Origin: an uncultured Lysobacteraceae bacterium
Lineage (GTDB): Bacteria; Pseudomonadota; Gammaproteobacteria; Xanthomonadales; Rhodanobacteraceae
Length of the DNA: 5,085 nucleotides
Assembly: GCA_946482585.1 (NCBI GenBank)
Contig: CAMLSI010000390.1
Span: 1 to 5,085 of the forward strand
Direction of reading: 5' to 3'
Shown here: piece by piece, positions 1 to 5,085 of the stretch
Position numbering within the stretch: position 1 is the stretch's first letter
Layout of the letters: each line of letters begins with the position of its first letter
Translations under genes and position numbers: made by a program
Notes under the pieces: generated by a model
Seen by the model: the letters and a program-made list of their open reading frames with translations, nothing else
The model's database searches: none
What the model was told of the DNA's origin: nothing

Positions 1-891
1 CACGCCCAACAGCACGCCGACGTTCGCAGTGACGTTGTATTCGATCGCCGGCGCGAGCGCGAAGGAGCGGCTCGAACCGGAATCGAACACGGTCGGTGTG
101 CCGTCCGCATCGACGCCACGCACGCGCGTGTTGCCCGTGCGGCGGTATACCGCATCGAGGGCGAGCACCCAGTTCCGCGTGACGCTGTATTCCCATGCGG
201 CGTTGACGACGAAGCTCGAACCCGGCCGCGCGTGGCCGCGAAAGCCGTCGGCGGTGCCGTAGACGCTTTCGTCGGCGATGTTCGCGCGATCGGAGAAGTC
301 TTTCGTGAGGTTCAGGCGCATGCGCAGGATGCGTCCGTTCGGCATCCAGAAATACGTTTGCGAATAGACGCCGAGCAGGGTCGTGTTCGCGCCGCTGCCC
401 AGGCCGTCGCTCGCGCGCTCGCCGAGACGATCGTACTTGCCGGTCGGAAAGGTCTGCTGCAGGGCGACCGAGATCGTCGGCAGCCAATGCCCCGGCCGGA
501 ACTGGGTCAGGCGGTACTGTCCCTGCACCGACAGATCGCCCATGCCGATACCGGAGCTGCTGCGGCCCTGCGCCGGATCGGTGTAGCCGAAGGTGGGAAT
601 CAGGCTCAGCGAAAACGTGTCGGTGACGCCGTAGGTCATGTACGTCAGCGAGCCGTAGCCGTGCGAGCGTCCGGTCGCGTGCCGGTCGCCGTCGCGATCG
701 AACGTGCCGCTGCTGCGAACGTCGTAGAGATAGGGCTCGATCAGATAGTGACCTTGCGGCAGCGTCGACGCCGAGTTGGCCAGCATCGGGCCGGTCCACC
801 ACGCGTCGGCCAGCGACTGACGCGGCGGTTCCGGCGTTTGCGCGGCAGCGCCCGTGGCGACGAGGATCAGAAAAAGCAGTGCGTTGTGCAT
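1..891 (-). CDS. Outer-membrane beta-barrel protein, Phenol_MetA_deg/'transporter' type (C-terminus beyond window)
   Basis: Translating the minus strand from the ATG at 891-889 gives 297 uninterrupted residues to the window edge, so the C-terminus and stop are missing. The start MHNALLFLILVATGAAAQ looks like a signal peptide, with probable cleavage after the Ala run near residue 17. The first in-frame stop upstream lies at 999-997 and the only alternative start is a TTG at 978, so this ATG is preferred although no strong Shine-Dalgarno precedes it. The mature protein has alternating polar/hydrophobic strands typical of a barrel. Recognisable family-like segments are TLPQGHYLIEPYLYD (43-57), GIGMGDLSVQGQYRL (114-128) and QTFPTGKYDRLGERASDG (146-163). 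These resemble proteins annotated as 'putative MetA-pathway of phenol degradation' or simply 'transporter'. The substrate is unknown, and the Pfam name does not establish a role in phenol breakdown. It is transcribed divergently from the Hsp70-like gene. Confidence 0.85.
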   Translation of the reverse strand, partial: MHNALLFLILVATGAAAQTPEPPRQSLADAWWTGPMLANSASTLPQGHYLIEPYLYDVRSSGTFDRDGDRHATGRSHGYGSLTYMTYGVTDTFSLSLIPTFGYTDPAQGRSSSGIGMGDLSVQGQYRLTQFRPGHWLPTISVALQQTFPTGKYDRLGERASDGLGSGANTTLLGVYSQTYFWMPNGRILRMRLNLTKDFSDRANIADESVYGTADGFRGHARPGSSFVVNAAWEYSVTRNWVLALDAVYRRTGNTRVRGVDADGTPTVFDSGSSRSFALAPAIEYNVTANVGVLLGV

Positions 892-1162
892 GCGCGTGCG
901 TCGTTGCGATCGAGGGAGTGGAAGTCGGGTGATCCGGTAGACAGCCTGGGCGCATCGCTGACGGAAGGCGAGCGCCAATGACGCCGACGCGGCACGCTAA
1001 TTGGTATTCAGGACACATTTGGCCTGTTTGCAACCGTGATCGTGAGCGTGTGCGAGCGCCGCGGCCATCCGGTTCCTGCGCGCATCGCGGGCAACACGCG
1101 GCACTCGCATTGCGCCGCGACCGCCCCTACACTCGCGCGCCCTCGCAACCTGGGTGCACTTC
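892..1162. other. Divergent intergenic region
   Basis: This 271-base gap separates the divergently transcribed outer-membrane protein and Hsp70-like genes, so it must hold both start regions unless one is transcribed from elsewhere. It includes an AT-richer island at about 998-1033 that stands out against GC-rich surroundings. TTGCAA at 1028-1033 is self-complementary and could act as a weak -35 on either strand, but no good -10 lies at the right distance on either side. Open frames crossing the gap have no family resemblance. I see no RNA gene in it. Confidence 0.6.
1128..1133 (+). promoter_or_regulatory. Possible -10 element of the Hsp70-like gene
   Basis: TACACT matches the sigma-70 -10 consensus at four of six positions and lies about 30 bases ahead of the chosen ATG, which would give a short leader. 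No recognisable -35 hexamer occurs 16-18 bases upstream and there is no extended -10 TG. This is a weak call based on position and one hexamer. Confidence 0.25.
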
Positions 1163-2623
1163 ATGCGGATCGGCATCGACTTCGGTACCAGCTATTCGGC
1201 CGCCGCGGCATCCGTCGGCGGCCGCCTGCACGGCATCCGTTTCGGCGACGAGAAACAGTTCCGCACGGCCGTGTTCTTTCCGGCCACGGTGCCCGATCCG
1301 AACGACTTCGTGCTGACCGACGAGCTCGATGCGCAAGTCGAGGCTCACGTGCGTTCGGCGCGTGCGTCGCAGCGCATGGCCGCCGACGCCTGGCGCCGCC
1401 GCGTCGCCGAAGCGAATGCCTTGCCGGCCGAACGCCGTGCCGCAGCGCTCGCACTGGTGTCGGAGCCGGTACAGCGCAGTGACGACCAGCTGCGCGCGGC
1501 CGCGCTGCGCAGCGTGCGCGCCGGCTGGATGGACCGGCGCGTGCGCGAATCGCGCGGCGCCGCCGTCAGCGTCAACGACGCCGTGTTCGGCGACGAGGCG
1601 ATCGAGGCGTACATCAGCGACGGCTACGGCCATCTCGTCGAATCGCCGAAATCGATGCTCGGCTACAACCTGCTGCCGAACGCGAAGAAGATCATCCTGC
1701 ACATCGCCACCCACGTGCTGGAGCACATCCGTCTGTCGGCGACGCGCCAGCTCGACAGGCCGGTGCGCGCGGCGATACTCGGCCGGCCGGTCGAGTTCAA
1801 GAGCGCACTCGGACCGCTGGGCACGCAGCAGGCGCTGGACATGCTGACGGAAGCGGCGAACGCCGCCGGCTTCGAGGAGGTGTCGTTCCTGGAAGAACCC
1901 GCCGCCGCCGCGATGCATTACCACACGCAGCGCGACACGCCCGAGCGCAGCCTGATCGTCGACGTCGGCGGCGGCACTACGGACGTCGCCTACGCGCTGG
2001 TCGGCGGCGCCGAGCGCGCGCCGCGCATCTTCGGCAGCTGGGGTCTGCCCAAGGGGGGCACCGACATCGACATCGAATTGTCGTTGCACGCATTCATGCC
2101 GTTGTTCGGCCGCGGTGATCCGGGCATACCGGTCCATCATTTCCGCGAAGCGGCGAGCGTGCACAGCCCGCCGCAGCAGAAAGAGTTCCGCAGCCACGAC
2201 TATCGCAACGCCGCCACGCCGTTCCGCCAGCGGCTGACCGCGCTGCAACGCTTCGGCATGACCTCGCAGCTGAACCGTCAGGCCGAACGGATGAAGATCC
2301 ATCTCGGCGCCCATGCGCAGGGCCGCGTCGACTTCGCGTTCATCGAACCCGGGCTCGCGCTCGATCTCGACCGCACGCATCTCGATGCGGCGTACTCGGA
2401 TTTCCTCGACCGGCTGCGCAACCTGCTCGAACGCGCCCAGCGCGATATCGGCGAGCGCCCCGAATCGATCTTCCTGACCGGCGGCTCGTCGCGCGCACCG
2501 GCCATCCAGCACGCGATCCGCGCGCAGTTTCCGGACGTGCCGCTGGTCGTCGGCGATCCGTCGCTCGGCGTGGTGTCGGGGCTCGCCGCCGCGGCGGCGC
2601 TGGAGGAACCGGCAGCGCCCTGA
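1163..2623 (+). CDS. yegD: Hsp70-family ATPase, YegD-like putative chaperone
   Basis: The 486-residue product has the actin/Hsp70 ATPase fold and matches the E. coli YegD pattern in order: phosphate-1 loop DFGTSYS (6-12), SPKSMLG (161-167), GRPVEFKS (207-214), EEPAAAA (244-250), phosphate-2 loop DVGGGTTD (267-274), GGTDIDI (298-304), adenosine motif LTGGSSRAP (438-446) and GDPSLGVVSGLA (464-475). It ends there, with no substrate-binding domain, lid or EEVD tail, so it is not DnaK (about 640 residues). The role is presumed cytosolic ATP-dependent protein binding; YegD itself is poorly characterised. I chose the ATG at 1163 because it puts M directly before RIGIDFGT as in relatives; an in-frame GTG at 1154 would add MHF. 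Neither start has a clear Shine-Dalgarno. A helix-rich, Arg/Ala-rich stretch (about 60-130) makes the N-terminal half longer than in E. coli YegD. The symbol is by family resemblance, not proven orthology. Confidence 0.9.
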   Translation: MRIGIDFGTSYSAAAASVGGRLHGIRFGDEKQFRTAVFFPATVPDPNDFVLTDELDAQVEAHVRSARASQRMAADAWRRRVAEANALPAERRAAALALVSEPVQRSDDQLRAAALRSVRAGWMDRRVRESRGAAVSVNDAVFGDEAIEAYISDGYGHLVESPKSMLGYNLLPNAKKIILHIATHVLEHIRLSATRQLDRPVRAAILGRPVEFKSALGPLGTQQALDMLTEAANAAGFEEVSFLEEPAAAAMHYHTQRDTPERSLIVDVGGGTTDVAYALVGGAERAPRIFGSWGLPKGGTDIDIELSLHAFMPLFGRGDPGIPVHHFREAASVHSPPQQKEFRSHDYRNAATPFRQRLTALQRFGMTSQLNRQAERMKIHLGAHAQGRVDFAFIEPGLALDLDRTHLDAAYSDFLDRLRNLLERAQRDIGERPESIFLTGGSSRAPAIQHAIRAQFPDVPLVVGDPSLGVVSGLAAAAALEEPAAP

Positions 2624-2625
2624 CA

Positions 2626-2637
2626 GGAGCCGGCTCC
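2626..2637. repeat. 12-bp perfect palindrome just after the Hsp70-like stop codon
   Basis: GGAGCCGGCTCC begins two bases after the TGA of the Hsp70-like gene. As RNA it has no room for a loop without opening the central pairs, and no T-tract follows. It is therefore a poor intrinsic terminator, though a weak one or a dimeric protein-binding site cannot be excluded. Confidence 0.4.
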
Positions 2638-2692
2638 CTGCAATCAGTGCGCAGCACCGGCGTGCGACAACCGCATGCGCCACGGCGCGGCT

Positions 2693-2750
2693 CCCGATCG
2701 GCGCTCATGGCTCCATCCGGCGGCTGAGCGCTTCATGAGGCTCGATCGGG
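2693..2750. repeat. Long imperfect inverted repeat upstream of the MATE gene
   Basis: The left arm 2693-2709 (CCCGATCG, gcg, CTCATG) pairs with the right arm 2734-2750 (CATGAG, gct, CGATCGGG). Fourteen of 17 positions are complementary, as an 8-bp and a 6-bp block separated by a symmetric 3-by-3 internal mismatch. The 24-base spacer could add a further short GCTC/GAGC pairing (2710-2713 with 2726-2729). It could be an RNA hairpin in the MATE leader, a terminator-like structure without a T-tract, or a two-part operator. The pairing is visible; the function is not. Confidence 0.5.
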
Positions 2751-2819
2751 CCGAGTCCGCTTCCGGGGCAGACATGACGATGTCGATCCGTCACCCTGTC
2801 GTTCGACGCGTACCGACGA

Positions 2820-2837
2820 ACCCGACAGGCGTCGGGT
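2820..2837 (+). promoter_or_regulatory. 7-bp hairpin directly upstream of the MATE ribosome-binding site
   Basis: ACCCGAC (2820-2826) and GTCGGGT (2831-2837) are perfectly complementary around a four-base AGGC loop. The stem ends seven bases before the Shine-Dalgarno, so it would sit at the edge of the ribosome footprint on the MATE message. It leaves the Shine-Dalgarno free rather than masking it. A regulatory role is inference only. Confidence 0.4.
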
Positions 2838-2844
2838 CGTGAAC

Positions 2845-2849
2845 AGGAG
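2845..2849 (+). promoter_or_regulatory. Shine-Dalgarno of the MATE gene
   Basis: AGGAG lies eight bases before the ATG at 2858. It is the clearest ribosome-binding site in the window and fixes the MATE start, ruling out overlapping frames that begin nearby. Confidence 0.8.
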
Positions 2850-2857
2850 CAAGGCGC

Positions 2858-4300
2858 ATGCAACCCGAAACCGTCCCGCAGCGATCGCCCCAAGACGACG
2901 ACGCCCAGCGCAGCCCGGCGTCGCTATGGGCCGAACTCCGCACGGCGATTCGCGGTTCCGAGGCGGACTACACCCGGATTCCGCTGCGACGCGCGGTATT
3001 CCTGCTCGCCGTGCCGATGGTGCTGGAACTGGTGCTGGAATCGACGTTCGCCGTCGTCGACATCTTTTTCGTGGCCAAGCTCGGACCGTCGGCGGTGGCG
3101 ACGGTAGGGCTGACCGAAAGTTTTCTGTTCCTGCTGTACTCGGTCGCCATGGGGCTGGCCATGGGCGTCACCGCGATCGTGGCACGGCGCATCGGCGAGG
3201 GCCGTCGCGACGAGGCCGCCGTCACCGCGGTACAGGCGATCCTGGTCGCCCTGTTCGTAGCGGCTGTGCCCGCCGTCATCGGCGTGATCTACGCGCAGGA
3301 CCTGCTGCGGCTGATGGGAGCGGACGCCTGGGGCCTGGAGCACGGCTATCGCTATACGCAGTGGATGCTCGGCAGCAACGCGGTGATCATGCTGCTGTTC
3401 GTGATCAACGCGATTTTCCGCGGCGCCGGCGATGCGGCGATCGCCATGCGCGTACTGTGGCTGGCGAACGGGCTGAACATCCTGCTCTGCCCCGTGCTGA
3501 TCCACGGCCTGGGGCCGGTTCCGGCGCTGGGCATCGAAGGCGCCGCCATCGCGACGGTCATCGGCCGCGGCTCCGGCGTGGCGTATCAGCTCTGGGTGCT
3601 GTTCCGCGGCGGCAAGCACATCCGCGTGCTGGCGAGCCAGCTCGTCTGGCGCGGCGCATTGATCTGGCACATCGTGCGCACGTCGCTGGGCGGCATCGGC
3701 CAGATGATCATCGCGATGACGTCCTGGATCTTCCTGATGCGCATCCTGGCCAGCATCGGCAACGAAGCCGTGGCCGGCGCCACGATCGCGATCCGCGTCA
3801 TGATGTTCGTGCTGATGCCGGCCTGGGGCATGTCCAACGCGGCCGCGACGCTGGTCGGCCAGAGTCTGGGCGCCGACGCGGCGGACCGCGCCGAGGCCGC
3901 CGTGTGGCAGATAGGCCGGTACAACATGATCTATCTCGTCGCGGTGTCGGTGGTGTTCTTCGTGTTTCCGCAGGCCCTGATCGGGTTCTTCACCGACGAT
4001 GCCCAGGTCGTCGCGATAGGCGCCGAATGGCTGCGCATCCTGTCGTATTCGCTGTTCGTCTACGGCTGGTGGATGGTCGCCGTGCAAGCCTTCAACGGCG
4101 CCGGCGACACGGTGACCCCGACCAAGATCAACGTCGTCTTCTTCTGGGCCATCCAGATCCCGCTGGCCTGGTTCCTCGCGCTGCATCGGGGCTGGGAACA
4201 CAGCGGCGTGTTCTGGGCGACGTTCGTTTCCGAAACCGCGGTAGGCCTCTTCACCTTGTGGCTGTTCACCCGCGGGGGCTGGAAGACGGCGAAGGTGTGA
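2858..4300 (+). CDS. MATE-family multidrug/toxin efflux transporter
   Basis: The 480-residue product has the length and hydrophobicity of the NorM/DinF (MATE) superfamily, inner-membrane antiporters that expel cationic drugs or metabolites using Na+ or H+ gradients. About 12 membrane segments can be drawn, starting near residues 46-66, 84-110, 123-145 and 165-186, and ending at 424-444 and 450-471. The two-fold MATE repeat shows as FRGAGD (187-192) and FNGAGD (412-417), each followed by a hydrophobic helix in its own half. TM1 holds AVPMVLELVLESTFAVVDIFF, with acidic residues E57, E61 and D68; D68 sits where the family often has an Asp next to a glycine-rich turn (KLG). A 40-residue hydrophilic N-terminal tail with a DDD run precedes TM1 and is probably cytoplasmic. 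The start is fixed by AGGAG eight bases upstream. The coupling ion and substrate cannot be read from the sequence. It converges with the minus-strand gene downstream. Confidence 0.95.
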   Translation: MQPETVPQRSPQDDDAQRSPASLWAELRTAIRGSEADYTRIPLRRAVFLLAVPMVLELVLESTFAVVDIFFVAKLGPSAVATVGLTESFLFLLYSVAMGLAMGVTAIVARRIGEGRRDEAAVTAVQAILVALFVAAVPAVIGVIYAQDLLRLMGADAWGLEHGYRYTQWMLGSNAVIMLLFVINAIFRGAGDAAIAMRVLWLANGLNILLCPVLIHGLGPVPALGIEGAAIATVIGRGSGVAYQLWVLFRGGKHIRVLASQLVWRGALIWHIVRTSLGGIGQMIIAMTSWIFLMRILASIGNEAVAGATIAIRVMMFVLMPAWGMSNAAATLVGQSLGADAADRAEAAVWQIGRYNMIYLVAVSVVFFVFPQALIGFFTDDAQVVAIGAEWLRILSYSLFVYGWWMVAVQAFNGAGDTVTPTKINVVFFWAIQIPLAWFLALHRGWEHSGVFWATFVSETAVGLFTLWLFTRGGWKTAKV

Positions 4301-4306
4301 GAAACC

Positions 4307-4340
4307 CGGGTCGCTCGCCGGGATGAGCGAGCCCGACCCG
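4307..4340. terminator. Probable bidirectional terminator hairpin between convergent genes
   Basis: CGGGTCG (4307-4313) pairs with CGACCCG (4334-4340) and CTCGC (4314-4318) with GCGAG (4327-4331). This gives a 12-bp GC-rich stem with a two-base CC bulge (4332-4333) and an eight-base loop. It fills most of the 47 bases between the MATE stop and the stop of the converging gene, where a shared terminator is expected. There is no proper T-tract: the minus-strand side is followed by a short TTT and the plus-strand side by TT only. Confidence 0.6.
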
Positions 4341-4347
4341 TTCGCGC

Positions 4348-5085
4348 TTACGGCGGGGACTCGAATGCATCGGCGAAGATCGGATCCTGCGGCGATTCGA
4401 CATACAGCACGAGCACGCTCGCGTTGGATCCCGACGACGGCAGGTACGCGACCGGCCCCGACGGCGCATACGTCGCCGTGAGCCGCGCGGCGTAGGGATC
4501 GAACAGCGGCGGCACGGGCGGCTCGGAATAGGCCAGGTGCAGGGTGCAGCGGTCGGTCGTCGCGAGATCGACGACGCAGCCGTTGCCGTGCCCGTCGTCG
4601 ACCGCGACGCTGCCCGCGGGCACGCCCGCAGCGGCGGTGACCGCGACACGCACGACGGCTTCGTCACCCTGCATGACGATCGAAGGACTGGCATCGAGGA
4701 TCCGCGTCTGCGTCGACAGCGGCAGATTGTCGAACGCAGTCACGCGCGAGGGCCGCTGCGCGAGCAGGTTGCCGAGCGGCTCGGTGACGAGGAGCGTCTG
4801 GCCGGCCAGCGCGAGCGGCGAGCCGAAGCCATAGTGCAGGCCCGGGTCGGCCGATTCGAGTTTCGCCTGACGTGCCCAGCCCGCAGCGCCGAGGGTGTAG
4901 ACGTAGACCGCACCGGCGTCCTCGACGCCTGCGGCGCGATCGTGGTTCGCCGAAACGACCGCGAGATTCTCGCCGCCCAGCGCGACGTGTCGCGCGAAAA
5001 ACGTTGCCCCGGCGGGTGCGATGCCGGTCGTCGCCGTCTCGCCGATGCGCGCCTGGACCTGCCAGACGTCGCCGCTGCGCCGGTA
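4348..5085 (-). CDS. Secreted FG-GAP-repeat protein with C-terminal Ig-like domain (N-terminus beyond window)
   Basis: The minus strand is open from the window edge to the TAA at 4350-4348, giving the last 245 residues of a longer protein. Residues 1-106 hold FG-GAP/beta-propeller-type repeats of about 60 residues: YRRSGDVWQVQARI (1-14) is echoed by YTLGAAGWARQAKL (63-76), and GENLAVVS (38-45) by GQTLLVTEP (95-103), with GAVYVY and YGFGSPLALAG between. Residues about 129-227 fit a bacterial Ig-like (Big_3_5-type) domain: VAVTAAAGVPAGSVAVDDG, a Cys170/Cys180 pair that could form a disulfide, then RLTATYAPSG. The protein ends in PIFADAFESPP, similar to IFxxGFE tails. The repeats, the Ig fold and the cysteine pair suggest an extracytoplasmic location, but the signal peptide would be outside the window. 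The GTG at 4743 is not the start, because homology-bearing sequence continues upstream of it. The binding partner is unknown. Confidence 0.85.
   Translation of the reverse strand, partial: YRRSGDVWQVQARIGETATTGIAPAGATFFARHVALGGENLAVVSANHDRAAGVEDAGAVYVYTLGAAGWARQAKLESADPGLHYGFGSPLALAGQTLLVTEPLGNLLAQRPSRVTAFDNLPLSTQTRILDASPSIVMQGDEAVVRVAVTAAAGVPAGSVAVDDGHGNGCVVDLATTDRCTLHLAYSEPPVPPLFDPYAARLTATYAPSGPVAYLPSSGSNASVLVLYVESPQDPIFADAFESPP

Larger units (their letters stand above)
2624..2857. other. Intergenic region with several inverted repeats
   Basis: This 234-base gap separates the Hsp70-like gene from the MATE gene on the same strand. It carries three separate dyad symmetries (2626-2637, 2693-2750 and 2820-2837), described individually. 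I could not identify a convincing sigma-70 promoter, so it is unclear whether the MATE gene is read through from upstream or has its own start. The gap size favours an independent promoter. Confidence 0.5.

Noticed and set aside
232..981. 249-codon plus-strand frame over the outer-membrane protein gene
   Set aside because: The minus-strand reading has a signal peptide and barrel-family motifs over the same bases. The plus-strand translation is Arg/Ala-rich without family features.
2626..2637. Intrinsic terminator of the Hsp70-like gene
   Set aside because: The palindrome has no spacer for a loop and no T-tract follows, so it is listed only as a palindrome.
1127..2683. 518-codon open frame on the minus strand covering the whole Hsp70-like gene
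   Set aside because: It is antisense to a gene with clear Hsp70 ATPase motifs. Its Arg/His/Ala-rich translation shows no family resemblance and is typical of a GC-rich shadow frame.
2820..2837. Guanidine-II (mini-ykkC) riboswitch upstream of an efflux gene
   Set aside because: That motif needs hairpins capped by ACGR loops. The loop here is AGGC and no partner hairpin with the required loop is present.
2705..2893. 62-codon minus-strand frame in the intergenic region upstream of the MATE gene
   Set aside because: It overlaps the MATE start and ribosome-binding site antisense and has no family resemblance.
2924..4201. 425-codon minus-strand frame opposite the MATE gene
   Set aside because: It is His/Asp/Gln-rich with no recognisable domain, and is the antisense shadow of hydrophobic codons.
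2839..4326. 495-codon plus-strand frame overlapping the MATE gene
   Set aside because: It is in a different frame from the MATE protein and its translation is Arg/Gly-rich low-complexity sequence. The MATE frame has the membrane segments, the family motifs and the Shine-Dalgarno.
4544..4834. Plus-strand frame within the FG-GAP gene
   Set aside because: It is opposite clear Ig-like and FG-GAP coding sequence and has no independent support.

Overview
The window is GC-rich DNA with G/C-dominated third codon positions and four convincing protein-coding genes. Two of them run off the window edges. The best guess for the source is a high-GC gammaproteobacterium of the Xanthomonadales/Lysobacterales type. 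This rests on the Gram-negative outer-membrane protein, a YegD-type Hsp70, and a secreted FG-GAP/Ig-like protein ending in a 'PIFADAFE' tail. That tail resembles the IFxxGFE-type C-termini I associate with Lysobacter/Dokdonella-like proteins. The taxonomic call is inference, not proof.

Layout: (1) 1-891, minus strand, 3'-truncated by the window: an exported outer-membrane beta-barrel protein of the Phenol_MetA_deg/'transporter' type. (2) 892-1162: a divergent intergenic region with a short AT-rich island and no convincing promoter pair. (3) 1163-2623, plus strand: an Hsp70/YegD-like ATPase with a full nucleotide-binding domain and no substrate-binding domain. (4) 2624-2857: an intergenic region rich in dyad symmetry, comprising a 12-bp palindrome, a long imperfect inverted repeat and a 7-bp hairpin just ahead of a good Shine-Dalgarno. 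(5) 2858-4300, plus strand: a complete 480-residue MATE-family multidrug/toxin exporter. (6) 4301-4347: a short convergent gap filled by a bulged hairpin that probably terminates both sides. (7) 4348-5085, minus strand, 5'-truncated by the window: the C-terminal 245 residues of a secreted FG-GAP-repeat protein with a terminal bacterial Ig-like domain.

The genes do not form an obvious pathway. They read as two divergent and two convergent units of ordinary chromosomal housekeeping and envelope functions. I see no insertion sequence, CRISPR array, tRNA, rRNA or phage gene. I found no clear sign of a previously undescribed system. The points most worth a second look are the structured leader upstream of the MATE gene, the enlarged N-terminal half of the YegD-like protein, and the variant C-terminal tail of the FG-GAP protein.
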